Shown: positions 1 through 9,155, counted from the stretch's first letter. The stretch is DNA of 64,000 bases from Aminobacterium colombiense DSM 12261 (GCF_000025885.1 NC_014011.1:1302001-1366000), one strand, 5' to 3'. Notes: generated from the letters alone by a model not told the origin. Numbers and translations are program-made.

Positions 1-480
1 ACGTATTCGTTCCCGGACGGGTTCAAAAACATCCCCAATACGCTCTTGAAAGGATATTACGAGATTATCTTTCAGTATGAAGCTAACTTGTTCTATGGTG
101 AGGTCTCCTGTTTGCTCATCAATGTCGAGCATCTTAAGAACGACATACAAAAAATCTTCATATTCGTCTGTTTTGGGTCGTTGCTCTGTATTAAGAATAT
201 CTTCAAGAACAAGCGGGTGGATAGAAAAAGTTTCGCCAATCTCTTCGATAAGTGGCGCTTCATGAAGCCCCACTACATCAAGCCAGTCTATTACCCCTGC
301 TGAATCTTTTCTTTCATAATCATGAAAGTCGGATAAAGACCTCTCATCTAAAACATCCACACCATATCGCATCAAATGCAACGCAACATCACCCATTTTT
401 TTCTCTCCAACATGGATAAGGCTCCCAGGCGGAAGCCCCGCCTTGTCAGAACGGCGATGCTTCTTTAGCTTTTGTGTCAT
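1..480 (-). CDS. corA: CorA-family Mg2+/Co2+ channel, N-terminal part (cut by window edge)
   Basis: Only the first 160 codons are visible; the gene reads leftward from ATG at 480 and leaves the window still open. It encodes the cytoplasmic N-terminal domain of a CorA-type divalent cation channel. The family block HPLVLEDILNTEQRPK is at residues 88-103, followed by the acidic, hydrophobic strand segment typical of the CorA funnel domain. The membrane part with the GMN signature would lie outside the window, so the call rests on the soluble domain alone. A GGGGAGA stretch a few bases before the ATG can serve as ribosome binding site. It is encoded in the same direction as the chromate transporter genes but upstream of neither. 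Confidence 0.85.
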   Translation of the reverse strand, partial: MTQKLKKHRRSDKAGLPPGSLIHVGEKKMGDVALHLMRYGVDVLDERSLSDFHDYERKDSAGVIDWLDVVGLHEAPLIEEIGETFSIHPLVLEDILNTEQRPKTDEYEDFLYVVLKMLDIDEQTGDLTIEQVSFILKDNLVISFQERIGDVFEPVRERIR

Positions 481-530
481 TAGTATCTCCCCTTTGTCAG
501 TTATCCAGGGACAGATGCGGCTCCTAAATC

Positions 531-1055
531 TTATTGAAAAATAAGAAGTCCGGCCAGACCAAAGAGTATAAAAAGAAGAGGGGGGTTATTTTTAAATATA
601 CGAAGCTGAAAAAGAACAAGGCCCAAACAAAACAGAGCGGCCGTCTGCCACTGGGAAAGAGCGGTTTTTAAAAGAGGAACCACTGCAAGAGTCAATAGAG
701 CTCCCACTGCTGGACGCAACGATCTTTTAAAATGATCAACTTTCTCGTCGGAACTTTTCTTCATCATGAGAAGAACTAAAAACAAGATAAGAAGAGGCGC
801 TGAAGCAACAGAAAGAGTTGCTATAAGAGAACCTAAAACACCAGCCTGATGATATCCTACGAAGGTCGCGGCATTGATGGCAATAGGTCCTGGAGTGACC
901 TGGGCTAAGGCCAAAACCTGATTGAACTCTTCGAGAGTCAACCAGCCATAATTCATGACAAGTTCATGCTCTATAAGAGGGATGGTTGAAATACCGCCAC
1001 CAAAGGCCCCTATCCCAATACGGGCAAAGGCCAGGGCGAGCAATAGAAGCTTCAC
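531..1055 (-). CDS. chrA: Chromate transporter (CHR family), second half-subunit
   Basis: A 174-residue membrane protein equal to one half of a full-length ChrA. It has the CHR-domain pattern: an early FGGG glycine cluster (residues about 17-20), then a conserved TPGP motif near residue 54, and four to five further hydrophobic segments. CHR proteins export chromate or exchange related oxyanions; short-chain forms work as a pair of oppositely oriented halves. Its start overlaps the stop of the preceding half-gene (1052-1582) by 4 bases (ATGA type), so the two are translationally coupled. The substrate is inferred from the family; chromate itself may not be the natural one. Confidence 0.85.
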   Translation of the reverse strand: MKLLLLALAFARIGIGAFGGGISTIPLIEHELVMNYGWLTLEEFNQVLALAQVTPGPIAINAATFVGYHQAGVLGSLIATLSVASAPLLILFLVLLMMKKSSDEKVDHFKRSLRPAVGALLTLAVVPLLKTALSQWQTAALFCLGLVLFQLRIFKNNPPLLFILFGLAGLLIFQ

Positions 1056-1582
1056 GACTTTTTCTCCTTTCTAAGCCATTGAATGGCTACCCCCCCAGCC
1101 ACAGCAAAAAGTGGGTGGATATTAAAGAAGACCATTAAAAGGATAACGAAGGCATAGGGGACTAAATTCAAGAGATCAGGAAGAAGAATGGATTTCAGTT
1201 GTCGGACTACAACATTGACCAATAGCGCAGCTACTGCACAAATAACGCCAAGGAAAAAAGCCTTTAATGCAGGGGAGTTGTGATACTTCAACACAAGGTT
1301 CGAAAGGAGCAAAATAATAGTAAAAGGAGGAACTAAAACCCCTAAAACTGCCATGAACGCGCCCCTAATACCACTATAATGCTTCCCTATAAGAAAAGAG
1401 GATGATACAGCTATAGGCCCTGGCATTGCCGCGGATAGGCTCACTATGTCCAATAAATCCTGTTCAGACATGTCACCTCGTTTGCGAACTTCAGTTTCTG
1501 CCATGCCAAGGATAACTACGCCGCCTCCAAATGTTACGGAACTAATTTTAAAAAACATTTTAAACAGCTGCCACGGTGTCAT
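1052..1582 (-). CDS. chrA: Chromate transporter (CHR family), first half-subunit
   Basis: A 176-residue integral membrane protein with the CHR-domain hallmarks: FGGG near residues 18-21, an acidic/basic loop, then AMPGPIAV near residue 54, and several later membrane spans. It is the first gene of a two-gene unit; the second half starts inside its last codons. Paired short CHR proteins are the usual bacterial arrangement when ChrA is split. The ATG at 1582 has only a distant purine-rich stretch (GAGGAAAGG about 15 bases upstream), so the start is less certain than the family. Confidence 0.85.
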   Translation of the reverse strand: MTPWQLFKMFFKISSVTFGGGVVILGMAETEVRKRGDMSEQDLLDIVSLSAAMPGPIAVSSSFLIGKHYSGIRGAFMAVLGVLVPPFTIILLLSNLVLKYHNSPALKAFFLGVICAVAALLVNVVVRQLKSILLPDLLNLVPYAFVILLMVFFNIHPLFAVAGGVAIQWLRKEKKS

Positions 1583-1673
1583 AGTAATGCGTCAATCCTT
1601 TCCTCCGTTTCGGCACCATTCATGTCAAAAGCAAAAAAATCATGAATAGCCTCTAGAGGCATTGTACATAAAT

Positions 1674-2501
1674 TTAACGACTTTTACAGCTTAAAAAGGG
1701 CAAGGGTATCTCTGTAAAGGGAAACGCTGGCAACCCGAGATTGCCATTCCCATCAAAAAGGGTTTGAGCCTGACTTCGTATCTGTTGCCACAAAAGGGGT
1801 TTGATACTTCCATCCTGTGTTTCGACAACAGCAGAACAGCTTTCAAGCCAGTCTCCAGTATTGCAGTAAAGAAGGGCTCCAATCTTCTTCATGACAGGGC
1901 GATGGATATGTCCGCAAATAATGCCTTCCACATTATATTTCTCTGCGGTTTCCGTGATCTTTCTTTCGTATCCGCTTATGTACTTTACAAATTCCTTTAC
2001 TGTCCTTTTTGCCCTTCTCGATAGCGACCATTTTGAATTATCAGAAAGAAACAAGCGGCTAAGGCCATCATTCAACCAAAGTGATGTTTCGTAAGCTGCG
2101 TCCCCAATTCTTGCCAACCATTGTGTATATTTTGATACAATGTCAAATTCGTCTCCATGGGTAATCAAATATCGTCGTCCATCCGCAGCTGTATGAAAAA
2201 CTCTTTCAAGGATATGTATCCCACCAAGAGTTCGTCCGCTAAATTCCTTAAGAAAATCATCATGGTTCCCAGGGATATAGAAGACCTCTGTTTTTTCAGA
2301 CAGTTTAAGAAGCAACTGGAGAATATAGTGGGAAGAACGAGTTTTTAAGGCTTCGTGTCTGAATTTCCAGCCATCTATAATGTCCCCCACTAAATAAAGG
2401 CGGTCACAAAAAGAAGAGGAAAGGAAGGCCGCTAACTGGTCGACTTTGCTCCATTTAGATCCAAGATGAACGTCAGAAACAAAAATTGTACGATAATGCA
2501 T
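1674..2501 (-). CDS. LpxH-like metallophosphoesterase (UDP-2,3-diacylglucosamine diphosphatase family)
   Basis: A 275-residue calcineurin-fold phosphatase. All metal-ligand motifs are present in order: D-x-H in FVSDVHLGS (residues 7-15), GDIIDGW, GNHDDFL, THGDEF, and the late GHIHRP. This layout and the length match the LpxH/YbbF group, which cleaves UDP-2,3-diacylglucosamine to lipid X in lipid A synthesis at the inner face of the cytoplasmic membrane. The C-terminal extension of about 40 residues after the catalytic core is somewhat longer than classic LpxH. No other lipid A gene is adjacent, so substrate assignment is from the family only. Confidence 0.75.
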   Translation of the reverse strand: MHYRTIFVSDVHLGSKWSKVDQLAAFLSSSFCDRLYLVGDIIDGWKFRHEALKTRSSHYILQLLLKLSEKTEVFYIPGNHDDFLKEFSGRTLGGIHILERVFHTAADGRRYLITHGDEFDIVSKYTQWLARIGDAAYETSLWLNDGLSRLFLSDNSKWSLSRRAKRTVKEFVKYISGYERKITETAEKYNVEGIICGHIHRPVMKKIGALLYCNTGDWLESCSAVVETQDGSIKPLLWQQIRSQAQTLFDGNGNLGLPAFPFTEIPLPFLSCKSR

Positions 2502-2559
2502 CGCTTCGCCCCTTTTTAAAAGTCGTATCTGCTCTGAATCGAACAGTTCTAATCTAAAC

Positions 2560-2823
2560 TTATTGTTTCATTCCCAACAAAATAAGAATACCACCAATTA
2601 TGGTGATTGTGTGGATGTTTTCTCTCCACAAAAGCCAAGCTAAAAATGAGCTCCTAAGAGATTCCCCTAAAAGCGCGACAGAAACGCTCCCTGGGTTGAG
2701 GTAACGTAACGTCCAATTATAGCAGCTATGCCCAAGAATTTGGGGGATAAGAGCCATTCCTCGCAAAGCCCCCCATGTGGAAAAAGGAAATCCTGTAAAA
2801 GGATGACCTTTTATCAGGACCAA
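2560..2823 (-). pseudogene. EamA/DMT-family transporter, truncated C-terminal remnant
   Basis: About 87 codons resemble the last part of an EamA (drug/metabolite transporter) domain: GHxxYNWTLRY, then VSVALLGE and a final AWLLWRE plus glycine-rich helix. A complete member has about 290 residues and ten helices. Upstream in the reading direction the frame is closed by a TAG, and only a short hydrophobic stretch in another frame (about 2850-2945) could be further debris before the divergent gene at 3080. I therefore call it a decayed gene rather than a small protein. Confidence 0.6.
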
Positions 2824-3079
2824 TAACTACAAAAGAACCGCTGCCATACTATAACAGTGAGAGGTATATGTAAGCAATAAAGGGCAATCCAGATAGGAAT
2901 AGTATTAACAATGACAACAGGATTAGCGCTGCCAGGCCAACCCTATAGGTAGCTATCACAAAAAAGGCGAAAAAATACATGATACGATATAAATCCAATC
3001 TGTCTCTCTTCTCTTTCTGCTAAAAATATGGCATAGTATAAGCGCACTATAAAGTGCTGTAACGGAGGTGAGTGTAAGA

Positions 3080-4129
3080 GTGCTTTATTCCAAATACCCT
3101 CCAGATTTGGTAAAGAAGGCTCTTGATCTAAGCTCCAGGATAGATTTTTTGTTACGCCAAGATATAGTAGAATCGGTAATTCACGATGCAACAGTATGGC
3201 TTCCATCCCTTGGCCAGGAATTAGGCCTCCCATCTGTTTCTTCTGTTTGTGAACCCCCTATTAATTGGAAACAAATTATAACCACTCTTTTTCATTGCAC
3301 GCTGCTGACAAATCCGGAAAGTCGCGAAACACCTGAAGAAGGAGCTCGACGATGGCATTTAGTGCTCTCAGCAATGGGCGAAACAGCTTTCCCTTATTTA
3401 TATGACACTCTCCCCGAACGTCAATTCATGAAAATATCGCAACAAGAAATCGTTACCGCTTCTACCAGAGAGTCTGCGCCCCACTTACCCTGGGATTCTG
3501 TGCCTTCATGGAAATGGGGGCATTATGCCAGCATTTATCTTGACATTCCTGAATCTAATGAGCTTTTTTGGCATATCAAGGAAAATAACACGGGGTGGAC
3601 AACTGCCCATATGGCATCACTGCATGGGCGCATTTTTGCCAGTTCATCGCTGCTCCACCAGCAAACAAGATGTGTACCTTTAGGTTTAATTCTCGACTCT
3701 TCTCAAAGTAAAAGACAAAAAACTACTCTTGAGATGCTCTCTGTGGCATCGGTTTATTATTTGGCAGGATTCGTTTTCCCTCAGGTTAATGAATATCTGA
3801 AAGCTCCTTTTGACAGCGTGAAGACAACGGTTATCGAAGCCATTCTAAGTAAAGGCACAAAACATCAAGATCCATCATGGTTAAGTGGAGCTCTTCGCAA
3901 TTTGTATATTCTCTATGGAAAACTTCCTCTTGAAAAAATAGGACGGCTTGCAGCTCTTCTCTTCAGAAGACTCCAGGCTCTTCTCTATTCTGAACAGCTT
4001 TTGCGAAGCACAATAAGCGATATGGGGAATCTTTTTTCAAAACATGCGGGTAAAAATGCTACAGAGAGGGTTCTCCGTGTATTTGAGGGCATGGTTCCCG
4101 AATATTCCTATTGGCTCATTCCTACCTAA
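3080..4129 (+). CDS. Protein of unknown function, about 350 residues
   Basis: A long open frame with good coding character but no family I recognise. It has no signal peptide, no clear membrane span and no obvious catalytic motif; it contains aromatic-rich blocks (a WKWGHYASIYLD segment near residue 150, HIKENNTGWTTAH near 177) and a largely helical C-terminus. GTG codons occur at 3068 and 3080; the GGAGGTG ribosome site at 3064-3070 overlaps the first, so 3080 is the better start. It stands alone: a truncated transporter lies divergently upstream, and a perfect 14-bp inverted repeat separates it from trkA downstream. Confidence 0.7.
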   Translation: MLYSKYPPDLVKKALDLSSRIDFLLRQDIVESVIHDATVWLPSLGQELGLPSVSSVCEPPINWKQIITTLFHCTLLTNPESRETPEEGARRWHLVLSAMGETAFPYLYDTLPERQFMKISQQEIVTASTRESAPHLPWDSVPSWKWGHYASIYLDIPESNELFWHIKENNTGWTTAHMASLHGRIFASSSLLHQQTRCVPLGLILDSSQSKRQKTTLEMLSVASVYYLAGFVFPQVNEYLKAPFDSVKTTVIEAILSKGTKHQDPSWLSGALRNLYILYGKLPLEKIGRLAALLFRRLQALLYSEQLLRSTISDMGNLFSKHAGKNATERVLRVFEGMVPEYSYWLIPT

Positions 4130-4181
4130 AAACAACCTAAGAGGTATTGGCATTAAACCTGACAAGCGATATTATACGTTG

Positions 4182-4214
4182 TTATAAAGCTGACCTTGAA
4201 GGTCAGCTTTATAA
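4182..4214 (+). terminator. Perfect 14-bp stem-loop between the unknown gene and trkA
   Basis: Arms TTATAAAGCTGACC (4182-4195) and its exact complement (4201-4214) enclose a 5-base loop. It starts 53 bases after the stop of the unknown gene and ends 75 bases before trkA. There is no T-run after the stem other than the AT-rich arm end, so it may terminate upstream transcription weakly or structure the trkA leader. Confidence 0.6.
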
Positions 4215-4288
4215 TGGTTGCGTTTCTTCAAAGCTTTGATAGTATGGCTTGGGGGTACTCAGAATATTTTGGAAGCAGGGATTATTTT

Positions 4289-5653
4289 ATGCGTATAGTT
4301 ATAGTAGGAGCAGGAGAAGTTGGGTATCACGTTGCGAAAAGCCTCTCCACTGAAGGTCATGGTATTACTGTTATAGAAGAAGACGAAGAAAGAGCACTAA
4401 AAGTAGACAATGAGCTTGATGTTATCACGATACGAGGGAATGGTTCCCGTCCTTCCGTACTAGAAGAAGCCGGTGTAGTTGCTGGTTGTTCTGTAGATAT
4501 TCTTGTTGCGTGTACCAATCGCGATGAAGTGAATATTATGGCTTGCTGGATCGCCAAAAGGGCAGGCGTAAAACGAGTTATTTCGAGAGCGCGGGGATTG
4601 GAGTACACAGACAGCCCAACGTGGGCACGAGACTTGGGAATTGACGTAATGAGCTCTCCAGAAAGATCTGTTTCACGCCAAATCATAGAGCTTCTTACAG
4701 TCAGTTCTGCAGTGGAAACAGCAGAACTTCTCGAAGGGGTCGCCGGCATTTACGCATTCCCCATTGCCCTTAAATCACCTCTCGCAGGTGCTAGTTTGAA
4801 ACAGCTCCGTGTTCGATACCCTCATGTTACAGCTATCATTGTGTACGTGAAGCGTAATGGCAAGGGTTTTGTGCCATATGGCGACAATATTTTACAAGAA
4901 GGAGATCTGTGTTTCACAGTCACAAGAAAAGACCAGGTTTGGAAGCTGGAAGAAGTTTTTACAGGAAAAAAGAGTACTCCCCTTCGCCGGGTGTTTATAA
5001 TCGGCGGAGGAAAGCTGGGATTTCAGGTTGCACATCGTCTCGAATCCCAATATAGAAATGTGGACATCCATCTTGTTGACCATAACAAAGAAAAGTGCGA
5101 ACGCATAGCCACCGAATTGCAGCGCACCCTTGTGTTGTGCGGAGATGGCGCCGATGAAACGCTCCTCAGACAGGAAGGTATAGAAGAAGCGGATGGCCTC
5201 GTTACCGCAACCGAAAGCGATGAAGCCAACATTCTTTTAGGAGTTGTTGGAAAAGCATTGGGGGCTAAAAAAACCATAGCCGTCGTCCGAAAACAAATGT
5301 ATATGCGCCTTGATAATTACATCTCGGTGGACTCCATGGTAAATCCTAACCAGGCTCTCGCATCCGTAATTATGAGCTACGTTCGATACCCCTCAGGAGC
5401 AGGTACGCTTTCACTTCTCGATAAGGTTGACGCAGAAATGCTTGAGGCTCATCTTCCAGCAGGAAGCTCGCTTTCTGGTCTTTCATTGGCAGAAATGAAT
5501 CTGCCTAAAGGAATGCTCTTTGCCCTTGTACGCCGTGGCAGGGAGGTCTTCGTCCCTATCGGTAATACTATTTTACATGAAGGAGACCTCGTGACTATAT
5601 TCGCCTCTTCCGAGATGATGCCCTTGGCAGTAGAAAAGCTTGGAGTAAAGTAA
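4289..5653 (+). CDS. trkA: Trk potassium uptake regulatory subunit TrkA
   Basis: A 454-residue cytoplasmic protein with the four-part TrkA layout: RCK_N Rossmann domain (IVGAGEVGYHVAKSL near the start), TrkA_C domain (about 140-225), a second RCK_N (IIGGGKLGFQVAHRL, about residue 235) and a second TrkA_C (to the end). It binds NAD(H)/ATP and gates the TrkH channel. The ATG at 4289 gives a product beginning directly with the first nucleotide-binding strand and has a GGAAGCAGGGA ribosome site; an in-frame TTG at 4196 sits in the loop of the upstream hairpin and is not credible. trkH follows after 2 bases, so the two form an operon. Confidence 0.93.
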   Translation: MRIVIVGAGEVGYHVAKSLSTEGHGITVIEEDEERALKVDNELDVITIRGNGSRPSVLEEAGVVAGCSVDILVACTNRDEVNIMACWIAKRAGVKRVISRARGLEYTDSPTWARDLGIDVMSSPERSVSRQIIELLTVSSAVETAELLEGVAGIYAFPIALKSPLAGASLKQLRVRYPHVTAIIVYVKRNGKGFVPYGDNILQEGDLCFTVTRKDQVWKLEEVFTGKKSTPLRRVFIIGGGKLGFQVAHRLESQYRNVDIHLVDHNKEKCERIATELQRTLVLCGDGADETLLRQEGIEEADGLVTATESDEANILLGVVGKALGAKKTIAVVRKQMYMRLDNYISVDSMVNPNQALASVIMSYVRYPSGAGTLSLLDKVDAEMLEAHLPAGSSLSGLSLAEMNLPKGMLFALVRRGREVFVPIGNTILHEGDLVTIFASSEMMPLAVEKLGVK

Positions 5654-5655
5654 CG

Positions 5656-7107
5656 ATGAAACTCCGGCTCGTGGCACGGGTACTTGCCCTCCTATCTGCT
5701 ATGATCTCGATTTTTATGTTCTGGCCACTTTTCTGGGCATTTCTTGACGGAACCCCGGATGTTAAGGCTTTTTCAGTGTCAATCGCCATTGGTTTTTTAA
5801 TTGCAGCCTTCCTCTATATATGGGGCAGGCAAGATTCGTTTCAAGACATTGGAATACGAGAGGCCTTTGCCGTTGTAACTCTTTCATGGGTTACAGCCTC
5901 GATTATCGGAGGTCTTCCTTATCTTTTAAATGGGACTGCCGCAACATTTACTGATGCTTTTTTTGAAGCCATGTCGGGATTTACCACTACCGGCGCCTCT
6001 ATACTCACAAATATTGAAGCAGAACCAAGAGGCATTCTCTTTTGGCGTGATCTTACCCATTGGCTTGGCGGAATGGGAATTATAGTTCTCAGCCTTGCTA
6101 TTTTACCCTTTATTGGAGTGGGTGGAATGGAACTCTATAAAGCTGAAGTTCCCGGACCTATCCCTGAAAAGATGACACCTCGTATTCAACAAACGGCTCT
6201 ACTTCTATGGGGGGTTTATATTTTTCTTTCTGCACTGCAGTCTATTTTATTACTCTTTGGAGGAATGAACCTATTTGATGCTCTGACCCACACTTTCGGA
6301 ACCATGGCTACAGCTGGTTTTTCTCCTAAAAATGCAAGCGTCGCCCATTATGGAAGTGCCTATATCGACTGGGTCATTACCATTTTTATGTTTTTGGCCG
6401 GCAGTAACTTTGCCCTTCATTATCATTTTCTTCAAGGGAAATGGGATGCATGGTGGAAAGACGGTGAGTTTCGTGTCTATTTTTCTATCACGACATGCTG
6501 CACCTTCATTATTACTATCCTTCTTCTAAGAAAAGGGATTTATAGCAACATATTTGAAGCTTTAAGATATGCTGCCTTCCAGGTCGTTAGTATTATTACA
6601 ACAACAGGCTTCGTCACTGCTGATTATGAACTCTGGCCTATTTTTACTCAGTTTTTGCTTCTTATACTTATGTTTATCGGAGGATGTGCAGGATCCACAA
6701 GTGGCGGCATCAAAAACTTACGTATAATGGTTCTTGTTCGCCACGCCTATACAGAACTTTATAGATTACTTCATCCCAAAGCCATTATCCATACCAAAAT
6801 TGGGGATCGGACACTCTCTAAAGAAATAGTGGGCTCCATAACAGCTTTTTTTCTTCTTTATATTGGCCTTTTCACCTTAGCGACTCTGCTTATGACTGGC
6901 CTTGGGTTAGACTTAGTATCTGCTATATCAAGCGTAGCAGCTACCCTTGGAAACATCGGCCCGGGATTGGCCATTGTCGGGCCAACTAAGAATTACGCCC
7001 TGATCCCTGATATAGGCAAATGGATTCTATCCTTCTGTATGCTCTTGGGGCGACTAGAACTTTACACCGTCCTTATTTTATGTGTTCCAGCAACGTGGAG
7101 GCGATAG
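5656..7107 (+). CDS. trkH: Trk potassium transporter membrane subunit TrkH/TrkG
   Basis: A 483-residue membrane protein of the SKT superfamily with four pore-loop repeats. The filter-like segments are visible: SGFTTTGAS (about residue 110), TMATAGFSP (about 218), ITTTGFVTAD (about 315) and ATLGNIGPG (about 435), each with the key glycine. It forms the K+ conducting dimer gated by the TrkA ring encoded immediately upstream. The gene ends just before a terminator shared with the convergent K+/H+ antiporter gene. Confidence 0.94.
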   Translation: MKLRLVARVLALLSAMISIFMFWPLFWAFLDGTPDVKAFSVSIAIGFLIAAFLYIWGRQDSFQDIGIREAFAVVTLSWVTASIIGGLPYLLNGTAATFTDAFFEAMSGFTTTGASILTNIEAEPRGILFWRDLTHWLGGMGIIVLSLAILPFIGVGGMELYKAEVPGPIPEKMTPRIQQTALLLWGVYIFLSALQSILLLFGGMNLFDALTHTFGTMATAGFSPKNASVAHYGSAYIDWVITIFMFLAGSNFALHYHFLQGKWDAWWKDGEFRVYFSITTCCTFIITILLLRKGIYSNIFEALRYAAFQVVSIITTTGFVTADYELWPIFTQFLLLILMFIGGCAGSTSGGIKNLRIMVLVRHAYTELYRLLHPKAIIHTKIGDRTLSKEIVGSITAFFLLYIGLFTLATLLMTGLGLDLVSAISSVAATLGNIGPGLAIVGPTKNYALIPDIGKWILSFCMLLGRLELYTVLILCVPATWRR

Positions 7108-7112
7108 AAATG

Positions 7113-7142
7113 AGCCCGACATAAAGGAGCCGGGCTTTTTTC
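7113..7142 (+). terminator. Rho-independent terminator after trkAH
   Basis: The arms AGCCCG (7113-7118) and CGGGCT (7131-7136) are followed directly by a run of six T. It closes the trkAH transcript and abuts the stop codon of the convergent antiporter gene. Confidence 0.75.
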
Positions 7143-8631
7143 ATATTTCGTTTTCGTTGTCAATCTCCCGTCTTGTTATCACTTCTCGTGCCTTCTTCAG
7201 TGCCTCTGGCTCTCCCAACACAAGCAGCGTATCATATGGCTCTAATACAGTTTGCCCACGAGGGACAAGAAAGTTTTTATCTCTTCTCACGAGGAGAATT
7301 AAAGCACCTGGAGGAAAGTGCAACTCTCCTATAGTTTTCCCTACCACTGCTGTTCCAGGAAGAATATCAAGCTCTCGCGTTTCGTTTCGTACATCATTTT
7401 CGGTTTTGTCAAATTCCAAAGGGTATCTCGGACGATACTCTAAGGGTTTGTCCACCTTTAAAAAACGGGCAAGGGGCATGAGAGTCATGCCTTGAAGCAA
7501 AACTGACGTTAATACAATAAAGAAAACCATATTGAATATCTCATTAGACTTGGGATGGCCCAAAAGAAGGGGGAAAGTTGCTAAAACGATAGGAACAGCC
7601 CCTCTCAAACCAGCCCATGCCGCCAGGGTTCGCTCGCTAAAAGAAAAGGAACTTCCAATAAGTGTCAAATAAGTAACCACAGGGCGCGCCACAACCATTA
7701 GAAAAGCCGCGCTCAAAAGCCCATCTTTGGCCACACGTGGCAAATGGGAGGGAAAAACGAGCAGCCCTAAAACTAAAAACATGATAATCTGCATCAACCA
7801 TCCCATGCTATCGTGAAAACGAATCAGGCTTTTTTTATAAATAAAATCGCTATTTCCTAATATAAGACCACATACATAGACTGCTAAAAAACCATTTCCG
7901 CCCATTTTTTCAATAAGACCATAGGTCAAGAGAACTATGCTAGCTCCAAGGACAGGATAGAGCCCTTCGTAATCCAGACGAATCCGGTTCATAAGCCTTG
8001 CTGCTCCTCTGCCTAACAACCAACCTGCCACTCCCCCGAAAATCATTTGTACTACAAACCTTGGAAGAAGCTCTGTCCAGCTCATGGTGTTTTGAGAAAT
8101 AACCTGAAGTACGGCGAGGGTTAAAAAAATCGCCATGGGGTCGTTGCTTCCAGATTCGAACTCTAAAAGAGAGCGCAGATTGTCTCTCAAGCTGACCCTT
8201 CGAGAGCGAAGCACAGCAAAAACAGCAGCTGCGTCTGTTGAAGACACTATAGAACCTAATAGCAAGCCATCTTGCCATGAAAAGCCCAGTATGCAGCAAA
8301 CAAAGAGCCCCATAACAATAGCTGACAAGGCTACTCCAATAGTAGCCATGACAACACCTCTCACTAATACCGGTTTAATGTTATACCAATGAGTGTCAAG
8401 ACCTCCAGCAAAAAGAATAAAAGCAAGGGCTACGCTGCCTACCATGTTGGCCGCAGCTGCATTATCGAATTGAATACCTCCCGGACCATCAGAGCCAGCC
8501 AGCATTCCAATTGCGAGGAAGGTCAAAAGAGCGGGGAAACCAAACCGTTCTGCCAGTTTGCTCGAAAATATGCTTAATAGAAGGAGTATTGATGTTACAA
8601 GAAATATCAATGGCAGATCAAACACTTTCAT
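7141..8631 (-). CDS. CPA-type K+(Na+)/H+ antiporter with RCK_C (TrkA_C) domain
   Basis: A 496-residue protein. The first 400 residues form the Na+/H+ exchanger fold of the CPA1/NhaP2 group, with the conserved acidic segment SSTDAAAVFAVLRSR and FESGSNDPMAIFLTLAVL. The last 90 residues are a TrkA_C ligand-binding domain (LPGTAVVGKTIGELHFPPGALI), as in KhtU/CvrA-type exporters that expel K+ in exchange for protons. A frame extension to 8784 adds an unrelated cysteine-rich stretch, so I place the start at ATG 8631, or GTG 8625, which is better spaced from GAGGTGA. It converges on trkAH, so K+ uptake and efflux genes meet tail to tail. Confidence 0.85.
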   Translation of the reverse strand: MKVFDLPLIFLVTSILLLLSIFSSKLAERFGFPALLTFLAIGMLAGSDGPGGIQFDNAAAANMVGSVALAFILFAGGLDTHWYNIKPVLVRGVVMATIGVALSAIVMGLFVCCILGFSWQDGLLLGSIVSSTDAAAVFAVLRSRRVSLRDNLRSLLEFESGSNDPMAIFLTLAVLQVISQNTMSWTELLPRFVVQMIFGGVAGWLLGRGAARLMNRIRLDYEGLYPVLGASIVLLTYGLIEKMGGNGFLAVYVCGLILGNSDFIYKKSLIRFHDSMGWLMQIIMFLVLGLLVFPSHLPRVAKDGLLSAAFLMVVARPVVTYLTLIGSSFSFSERTLAAWAGLRGAVPIVLATFPLLLGHPKSNEIFNMVFFIVLTSVLLQGMTLMPLARFLKVDKPLEYRPRYPLEFDKTENDVRNETRELDILPGTAVVGKTIGELHFPPGALILLVRRDKNFLVPRGQTVLEPYDTLLVLGEPEALKKAREVITRREIDNENEI

Positions 8632-8786
8632 CACCTCAAAAAAACATTCTTCAGTTGACCATTTTACGGGAAACCTGTAATATATACGTGTTACTTTTTT
8701 ATTATTTCGTGTTACGCACTTGTGAGATAGATAAGTATATTGTACTTCACAATATGGACACTTCAGTCCGTTGATTCTCCTCAAGA

Positions 8787-8819
8787 AAGCGGAAAGGCTC
8801 CCACCTGGCCTTTCCGCTT
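8787..8819. terminator. 12-bp perfect stem-loop between antiporter and ferredoxin genes
   Basis: The arms AAGCGGAAAGGC (8787-8798) and GCCTTTCCGCTT (8808-8819) are exactly complementary with a 9-base loop. It lies upstream of both divergent genes. No clear T-run follows on either strand, so it could be a relic terminator or a leader structure. Confidence 0.5.
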
Positions 8820-8914
8820 GATATTATTGTAAAAATCATGCTTTAATAATATTATAAAGGACACTGAGAGCAACTTTGTTAAGGGAAATAGCATAACACA
8901 AAGGAGGAAAACTT

Positions 8915-9106
8915 ATGAAAGCATATGTTGATCTAGATATGTGCATCGGGTGCGGGTTATGTGTTTCTCTGTGTGATTCTGTTTTTGAACTAGATGAGAA
9001 TGGCAAGGCTTTTTCAAAAATAGAGCCCGTTCCTCAATCATCCGAAGGCTGCACTCGCGATGCGGCGGATCAGTGCCCTGTAGAAGCAATCCACATAGAA
9101 GAATAA
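8915..9106 (+). CDS. Small [4Fe-4S] ferredoxin
   Basis: A 63-residue ferredoxin of the single-cluster type. CIGCGLC near residues 10-16 gives three cluster ligands, with a further C at about 20, and the C-terminal half has C46 and DQCPVEAI with the final ligand. Such proteins carry electrons between 2-oxoacid:ferredoxin oxidoreductases, hydrogenases and Rnf-type complexes in anaerobes. A textbook AAAGGAGG site at about 8900 fixes the ATG. It is a single-gene unit closed by a hairpin terminator. Confidence 0.92.
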   Translation: MKAYVDLDMCIGCGLCVSLCDSVFELDENGKAFSKIEPVPQSSEGCTRDAADQCPVEAIHIEE

Positions 9107-9125
9107 ATGGACTGAATATTTTGCA

Positions 9126-9155
9126 GGGAGGCAGCGTTATACTGCCTCCCTTTTC
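9126..9155 (+). terminator. Rho-independent terminator of the ferredoxin gene
   Basis: A 9-bp GC-rich stem, GGGAGGCAG (9126-9134) with CTGCCTCCC (9142-9150), is followed by TTTTC. It begins 20 bases after the ferredoxin stop and abuts the convergent gene at 9154. Confidence 0.8.

Noticed and set aside
4357-4749. 130-codon frame antisense to trkA
   Set aside because: trkA is unambiguous here; the opposite frame is Ser/Thr-rich shadow sequence.
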